In this document: one piece after another, positions 57,540 through 64,000 of the stretch | Layout of the letters: the number at the start of each line of letters is the position of its first letter | Numbering within the stretch: the stretch's first letter is position 1 | Origin: Anisus vortex | Taxonomy: Eukaryota; Mollusca; Gastropoda; Planorbidae | Reading direction: 5' to 3' | Length of the DNA stretch: 64,000 nt | NCBI GenBank assembly: GCA_949126835.1 | Contig: OX421506.1 | Location: forward strand, 23,645,301 to 23,709,300 | Made by a program: the position numbers and the translations under genes | Notes under the pieces: generated by a model | Databases searched by the model: none | Seen by the model: the letters and a program-made list of their open reading frames with translations, nothing else | What the model was told of the DNA's origin: nothing

Positions 57540-58260
57540 AGGAATAAAAATAAATTTAAGACAAAAAACTATTTGAACTCATTTTAACTGGGAAAAGCTT
57601 GCCCAGAATATGGTCAGGTGAAAAGCACCTTTAAAATCTAGAAAAATGCATAGAGTAAATCACCCTTTGCGAACACCATAAGGCTAAAAATAGCACCCTA
57701 CTTAATTTTTGTGACCTAGTTTCTAAACCGTTAGACATGGGATAAGAACGAAAGTACCAAAAGATAGAACAACAACGTGGCTACTTGATTGATCATACAT
57801 TATTGTATTACTACGCAGGGTTAGGGTGTATATTGCATACTCAGACGACCATGTTTGATGCTTCATAGCGAACACTTTTTCAATAAACGTCACAGTGAAC
57901 ACTTTAATTTCAGAGCAAACACTAAGCCAAAGTCATCAAATATTTATTATTTTGTTAATGTAACGAACACTGGAGATGCCCATGCTATTGTATTGCCACA
58001 TGCATTAGTCTAGACTTTGACAGATCGTTTACATTTTTTAAATACAATTTTTTTTAAACCAATAAGTTTTATGGTGTAAAATCTAGATCTATTTATGAGT
58101 GAGCCATGAAAACCTCTGCACCGACAGTAAAAAGAAAAACGAGCTAGTGTTCCTAAAGTCTACATGCGCCTTTTGATAAATGCATGTTTTCTGTACTGTA
58201 TTTTCAAACAAACAACATTGAAATTGAAGCCATTTCTAGTTCCATTAGTTGAAGTATCAT
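57540..58260. other. Intergenic or intronic, nothing recognised
   Basis: If 57279-57507 is a real last exon, this would be intron. No further exon was recognised. Confidence 0.3.
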
Positions 58261-58499
58261 ATATAATATCGGGGTGACCGATCTGAGATCGGTCTTTATA
58301 GGGTAAAATTAATAATAGTGTTAGAATATTTGATACATATCTTAAACATCAAAGATCTTTAAAACAATAGAGAAATTGTAAACAATAAGATACATGCATA
58401 TAATTTAGGCTACTATTTACAGGGAGTATATTTAATCAGGTATGGGCCCACAAATCTATTTTGTAATCATCTCTTTTCTTTTTCATTACAATATCTATT

Positions 58500-59640
58500 G
58501 TAATCTTCTTTAAGGGCTCTCAAAAGAACAATTACTTGGTGATATGATTTAATTAATGCCCATTGATAAGCAGTTATTAGTAGAACAACTCCATCTTCAA
58601 TGAGATTCTTTATGACTAATCAAAATTGCAGAGCATAACAGCGAACAATAGCCACAACATCTTCAAAGTGTTCACCGTAGTCTCTATTCAAGCCTGGAAA
58701 CGAAGAGGGTAGAATAATACTTTCACCAATATCAGCAATATTCTTTTCTTCCAGATCTTGAAGATAACGGGTGACTCCTATGTATTTGTCAGAATATATC
58801 TTCTTTTTATTGTTCTTGATCTACTGAATACGATCGCGTTCCAATCGAACGTACGTAAACACGAGATACTGCTGAAAAAGCCGGCCTCCAAAATGCAGGG
58901 CATTGAATTTAATTTCTCGCATATCAGGAACCACACACAGTCAGCTTGAGAATGTAGGTTTTTTGGTAAGATGGGGTGGAAAAGCAATACGGTACTGGGC
59001 CATTTCAAAGCGTGTAAGGTGCTGTCGGCTCGCATAAGGCAACAGGGAATCCTAATCTCCCTTTAGAAAAAAACAGCGGGTAAGTAAAAGGCTCAACGCG
59101 GCTGTCTAAATTCTTCAAAGTAAATTTTTTTTGGACACGCTTATGAACCACCAGTTCGTTATCTGGATTGCTTTGATCTGACTTTAATGTAACGACAGTA
59201 CATACCTCGCCGGATAAATGTGCATTATTTTTTTTTATACGGATCCTTCTGGCGATGTGAAAATAAGCCGCACATACGGGGGTGCATGTCCTTCTTCAGT
59301 AGCATGACGGTCGATCTTTTCTTCCACTTCTCTCATCATCATAAAAGTTTGTGCAAGAGAGTTGCTTGATCTAACGATTTGTTCCAATGAATTTATTAAG
59401 AGATTGACTGATTTCATGATTAAGTGGATGTTTCAGTTGCTCGGTGACGGCGTCATCTGAATCTAAGAAGTACATATGTCCGTATTGTAAACTTTTAAAT
59501 TCACCCTTAACATTTTGTGTTGGATTTACTGCCATATTCATCTTCTGGTAGACTTGTCCTGCTGTTCGGAAGCTGTAGATTCCGTGACTATTTATTGTCC
59601 GATCGTCATCTACGTTAAATGAAGCCAATGCGAAACATGA
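58500..59640 (-). pseudogene. Helitron Rep/helicase-like protein N-terminal part, broken (copy 1)
   Basis: The minus strand reads NVDDDRTINSHGIYSF, GQVYQKMNMAVNPTQNVKGE, YFLDSDDAVTEQL then, after a shift, SSNSLAQTFMMMREVEEKID and APPYVRLIFTSPEGSV, later NALHFGGRLFQQYLV, DKYIGVTRYLQDLEEKN and IILPSSFPG. These match the Helitron helicase-like N domain (GQxYxxxNxxxxPxQ; RLFQQYxVD). Stops and frame changes throughout; the catalytic Rep His/Tyr motifs and the helicase are absent. Confidence 0.8.
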
Positions 59641-60387
59641 ATTTAAGTTCCTTATCTAGTGGTTTTTTCCTCCGCTTTCTTTTTTCTTCCAATTGTCTTT
59701 CTCGTTCTTTTGCAGCTTTTTCCTCTAAGTGTTTTGTCCTACGATTTCTTTAAAAATCCAATCTCGTTTCTGTCTCACCTATAGTTTCATTTTCTAGTTG
59801 CTGTAATCTACACATTTGTTTTTTCTTAGATTGGTGTTAATGCACCTTAGATAGGCTGCTCTGTTTGGTTTTATATTTGTATCCACTGAATCATTTATAT
59901 CCGAAGTCATGCAAGAAATAATTGTTGAAATAGTGTCTATCATCAGCAGTGGCCTCACATGGGGGGGGGGGGGGGGAAGCAGAGGGGGCATAATAATATG
60001 CTCGGGGCTACACTTCTAGAGGGGGGGGGGTGGCGGCAGATATTACCTAAATATAATATTAAATGAAGCAGTTACAGTATGCAAGTGTGCGTCGCTGAAA
60101 CTTTTGCCCTGGGGCGCCACATAGGCTTGTGTTCATGCCTTTCTCTTTTTCAAGTTTAAAATATAATTATTCTTTTTTCGTCTGCCAAGCATTTTCATGA
60201 AGTTGTAAATGTTATAATCTTAAAGACTGTATAAATTACTTACCATCATAGCTATGCAATTAACGATATAAGTTTTAATGTATACCACAAATTTAATAGT
60301 TCCCTAATTGTTTGATGTATCGGTAAGGGTTAGGCTAAATAAATTTGGACTCTTTCAATCATAATATAAACTATCAAACTAATCAAA

Positions 60388-60482
60388 CTTATCTTATCTT
60401 ATACATTATGGACGCTCCTTCTATAAAGAAGATTATTGCGTCCTAGGCTCATCCGTGGTCCGAGTCTATTCTGGCATTTTTT
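60388..60482 (-). mobile_element. LINE/SINE 3' tail inside Helitron copy 1
   Basis: On the minus strand: tgccagaatagactcggacc, cacggatgagcctaggacgc, aataatcttctttatagaag, gagcgtccataatgtataag and (ATAAG)n. It is the hairpin tail seen at 4568, 27955 and 32475, with its short-repeat end. Confidence 0.65.
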
Positions 60483-61942
60483 AATCTATTTATTAACACT
60501 ACAATCAACCAGTGCAAAAAGAAATTAGTTTTGAACATAAATTAAATACACATTTAAACGATAGAAAAAAAGATATTGATAATAGCTTTAAATCTTACCC
60601 ATCTCAGAAACATAAACTATCTAGTGTATCCGTGAATACAAATAATAATATATGTGTAGAATAATGCATCGCCACAAATCGTAAACACGTGGTGTATAGA
60701 GCATGTAGTTAAAAGATGTTTACGAAAGCTCACTTTTAGTTTAAAAGAAGCATATTAAAAACTAATTGGAGCGCAAAATACAAAGTTAAAACATATCTTA
60801 ACTTTTTTTTTTATTGATGATACAATGTCATGCTGATTTTATTTCATTGCGCGGCGAAAATAGTAACGATTTAAATGCTTTAAAACGGGAATTACCGAAG
60901 CGCTGAGAGTAAATTAAAGTCGTCTTGATTATGACGTCAAAATAGTTATATTGAACGCGATCGCGCTATATTGGAATCCAATGACATTTTTTTTTTCTTT
61001 TAGTCCAATTTAAAAGCTATTTTTAGAAATGGTCAGTGGTTTTTCCAAAAATTGAGGGTCAAGCAGAGGTTCAAAAGAAATGAGATTGATCAAAAACGCA
61101 TTTTCTCACCAGAATACATCAATAGGACAGTTTTCGCAAAAATCGTTGGGCCCGTTTTCGAGAACGCTGACACAAACACACAAACAAACAAACAAACCCA
61201 CAAACAAATATACCCCCAGTTTTTTCTCGTTTAATATTATTAGAATATCGGGGTGACCGATCTGAGATCGGTCTTTATAGGGTGAAATTAAAAATATTGT
61301 TAGAATATTTGATACATATATTTAACATCAAAGATCTTTAAAACAATAGAGAAATTGTAAACAATAAGATACATGCATATAATTTAGGCTACTATTTACA
61401 GGCAGTATATTAAATCAGGTATGGGCCTACAAATGTATTTTGTAGTCATCTCTTTTCTTTTTCATTGCAATATCTATTGTAATCTGCTTTAAGGGCTTTT
61501 AAAAGAACAATTACTTAATGATATAATTTTATTAATGCCCATTGATAAGCTGTTATTAGCTGAAAAAAAAACGGCCTCCAAAATGCAGGGCATTGAATTT
61601 AATTTCTCGCATATCAGGAACCACACACAGTCAGCTTGAGAATCTAGGTTTTTGGTAAGATGGGGTGAAAAAGCAATACGGTACTGGGTCATTTCAAAGC
61701 GTGTAAGGTGCTGTCGGCTCGCATAAGACGTTTTTATAGGCATATCAACAGAGAAGCCTATATAATCTCCCTTTAGAAAACAGCGGGTAAGTAAAAGGCT
61801 CTACGCGGCTGTCTAAATTCTTCAAAGTAAAATTTTTTTGGACACGCTTATGAACCACCATTTCGTTATCTGGATTGCTTTGATCTGAATTTAATGTAAC
61901 GACAGTACATACTTCGCCGGATAAAGGTGCATTATTATTTTT

Positions 61943-62530
61943 TCATACGGATCCTTCTGGCGATGTGAAAATAAGCCGCTCATACGGTGGTGCATGTCCT
62001 TCTTCAGTAGCATGACGGTTGACCTTTTCTTCCACTTCTCTCATCATCATAAAAGTTTGTGCAAGAGAGTTGCTTGATCTAATGATTTGTTCCAATGAAT
62101 TAATAAGAGATTGACTGATTTCATGATTGAGTGGAAGTTTCAGTTGCTCGGTGACGGCGTCATCTGAATCTAAGAAGTACATCTGTCCGTATTGTGGACA
62201 TTTAAATTCACCCTTAACATTTTGTGTTGGATTTACTGCCATATTCATCTTCTGGTAGACTTGTCCTGCTGCTAGGAAGCTGTAGATTCCGTGACTATTG
62301 ATTGTCCGTTCGTCATCTACGTTAAACAAAGCCAATGCGAAACATGAATTTAAGTTCCTTATCTAGTGGTTTTTTCCTCCGCTTTCTTTTTTCTTCCAAT
62401 TGTTTTTCTCGTTATTTTGCAGTTTCTTCCTCTAATTGTTTTGTCCTACGCTTTCTTTGATAATCCAATCTCGTTTCTGTCTCATTAATAGTTTCATTTT
62501 CTAGTTGCTGTAATCTACACATTTGTTTAT
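61943..62530 (-). pseudogene. Helitron Rep/helicase-like protein N-terminal part (copy 2)
   Basis: An uninterrupted 130-residue stretch (62335-61943) reads ALFNVDDERTINSHGIYSF, GQVYQKMNMAVNPTQNVKGE, SQSLINSLEQIIRSSNSLAQ, APPYERLIFTSPEGSV and ends at TGA. Downstream 61920-61790 continues SGEVCTVVTLNSDQSNDNEM and HKRVQKNF. Upstream, a charged RKRRTKQLEEETAK / EKQLEEKRKRRK segment is probably the coiled N-terminus. Copy 1's frameshift is absent here, so that break arose after duplication. Confidence 0.8.
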
Positions 62531-63107
62531 TCTTTAATTGTTGTTAATGCACCTTAGATAGGCTGCTCTGTTTGGTTTTACATTTGTATCCACTGAATCA
62601 TTTTTATCCTCCGAAGTCATGCAAGAAATAATTTTTGAAATAGTGTCTGCTTCTGCACTATCATCAGCAGTAACCTCACATGGGGGGGGGGGGTGAGTGA
62701 AGCAGAGGGGGCATATGCTCGGGGCTACACTTCTAAAGGGGGGGTGTTGGCGGCAGACATTACCTAAATATAGTATTAAATGAAGCAGCTACAGTATGCA
62801 AGTGTGCGTCGCTGAAACTTTTGCCCTGGGGCGCTACATAGGCTTGTGTACATGCATTTCTCTTTTTCAAGTTTATAAAATAATTATGCTTATTTCGCCT
62901 GCCAAGCATTTTCCTGAAGTTGTAAATGTTATAACTTTAAAGACTGTATAAATTACGTACCATCATAACTATGCAATTAACGATATAAGTTTTAATGTAT
63001 TCCACAACTTTAATAATACCCTAATTGTTTGATGTATCGGTAAGGGTTAGGCCCTAAATAAATTTGGACTGTTTCAATCATAATATAAACTATCAAACTA
63101 ATCTTAC

Positions 63108-63195
63108 CCCATCTTATCTTATCTTATACATTATAGACGCTCCATCTATAAGAAAGATTATTGCGTCGTGGTCCGAGTCTAGTCTGGCATTTTTT
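63108..63195 (-). mobile_element. LINE/SINE 3' tail inside Helitron copy 2
   Basis: The same tail as 60388-60482 at the same relative place, with tgccagactagactcggacc and acgcaataatctttcttata then gatggagcgtc. The insertion therefore predates the doubling. Confidence 0.65.
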
Positions 63196-64000
63196 TAATC
63201 TATTTATTTACACTACAATCAACCAGTGCAAAAATAAATTAGTTTTAAACATAAATTAAATACACATTTAAAGGATAGAAAAAAAGATATTGATAATAGC
63301 TTTAAATCTTACTTATCTCAGAAACATAAACTATCAAGTGTATCCGTGAATACAAATAATAATATATGTGTAGAAGAATGCATCGCCACAAATCGTAAAC
63401 ACGTGGTGTATAGAGCATGTAGGTAGATAAAAGATGTTTACGAAAGTTCACTTTCAGTTTAAAAGAAGCATTTTAAAAACTAATTGGAGTGCAAAATACA
63501 AAGTTAAAACATAACTTAACTTTTTTTTTATTGATAATACAATGTCATGCTGATTTTATTTCATTGCGCGGCGAAAATGGTAACGATTTAAATGCTTTAA
63601 AACGGGAATTACCGAAACGCGGATACTAAATAAAAGTCGTCTTGGCTATGACGTCATAAGAGTTGTATTGAACGCGATCGCGCTATATGGGGAATCCAAT
63701 GACATGCTTTTTTTTTCTTTTAGCCCAATTTAAAAGCTATTTTTAGAAATGGTCAGTGGTTTTTCCAAAAATTGAGGGTCAAGCAGTGGTTCAAATGAAA
63801 TGAGATTGATCTAAAACGCATTTTCTCACCAGAATACATCAATAGGACAGTTTTCGCGAAAATCGTAGGGCCCGTTTTCGAGAACGCTGACACAAACAAA
63901 CAAAAAAACAAACCCACAAACCCAAAAACAAATTTACCCCCAATTTTTTCTCGTTTAATATTATTAGATATGTAGTAGCTGCTATCAGAGTTTACTTCAA

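Larger units (their letters stand above)
58266..61244 (-). mobile_element. Helitron copy 1 of a head-to-tail dimer
   Basis: Read on the minus strand it starts TCTAATAATATTAAACGAG at 61244 and ends in the 19-nt hairpin GACCGATCTCAGATCGGTC followed by ACCCCGATAT at 58266. A 5' TC and a 3' palindrome about 10 nt from the end are Helitron hallmarks; the usual CTRR end is replaced by ATAT. The base before 58266 is A and the base after copy 2 is T, as expected for insertion between A and T. It holds Rep-domain remnants and a nested LINE tail. Confidence 0.8.
61245..63968 (-). mobile_element. Helitron copy 2 of a head-to-tail dimer
   Basis: Same ends as copy 1 (minus strand start at 63968, end ...ACCCCGATAT at 61245), adjoining copy 1 with no base between. 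It lacks about 300 bp of the Rep region (copy 1 58560-58870) but keeps the upstream frame better. The LINE tail is present at 63108-63195. Simple A/C repeats (caaacaaa) lie just inside the 5' end. Confidence 0.8.

Overview
The window is AT-rich animal nuclear DNA, about two-thirds A+T by eye: intron-split genes with GT/AG splice sites in a dense mosaic of transposon remnants. tRNA-derived SINEs, LINE 3' ends, hAT, PIF/Harbinger, piggyBac and Helitron copies and the abundant palindrome TAGGCCTA suggest a mollusc, possibly a heterobranch gastropod. The organism guess is an inference. There are no operons, prokaryotic genes, rRNA genes or CRISPR arrays.

Two host genes can be assembled. At 2721-11193 (+), the last four coding exons of a conserved-looking, Cys-containing protein of unknown function are visible; its first exon was not found. 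At 28431-41554 (+), ten coding exons give a complete 555-residue SLC9B2/NHA2-type Na+/H+ exchanger, with the paired aspartates of the transport site at 277-278. A possible last exon of a third gene, a membrane protein, lies on the minus strand at 57279-57507.

The rest is mostly mobile DNA. 1-12.8 kb: LINE 3' ends, SINEs, a MITE pair, a solo LTR. 12.9-19.9 kb: broken transposases of two hAT families, including a foldback. 19.9-26.4 kb: a hAT element with an 8-bp target duplication, holding a complete PIF/Harbinger element whose two broken genes have interleaved exons on opposite strands, plus an insertion that is only poly(A). 28-42 kb: the exchanger, with introns full of MITEs, LINE pieces and minisatellites. 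43-50 kb: a MITE that became a minisatellite, a 2.16-kb piggyBac element, and a satellite with a variable 10-bp subrepeat. 50-57 kb: TIR elements. 58.3-64 kb: two head-to-tail copies of a Helitron, joined end to start with no DNA between.

The most notable points are the Helitron dimer, the interleaved Harbinger genes nested in a hAT, the poly(A)-only insertion with target duplication, a hairpin tail shared by LINE and SINE families, and minisatellites that arose inside transposons.
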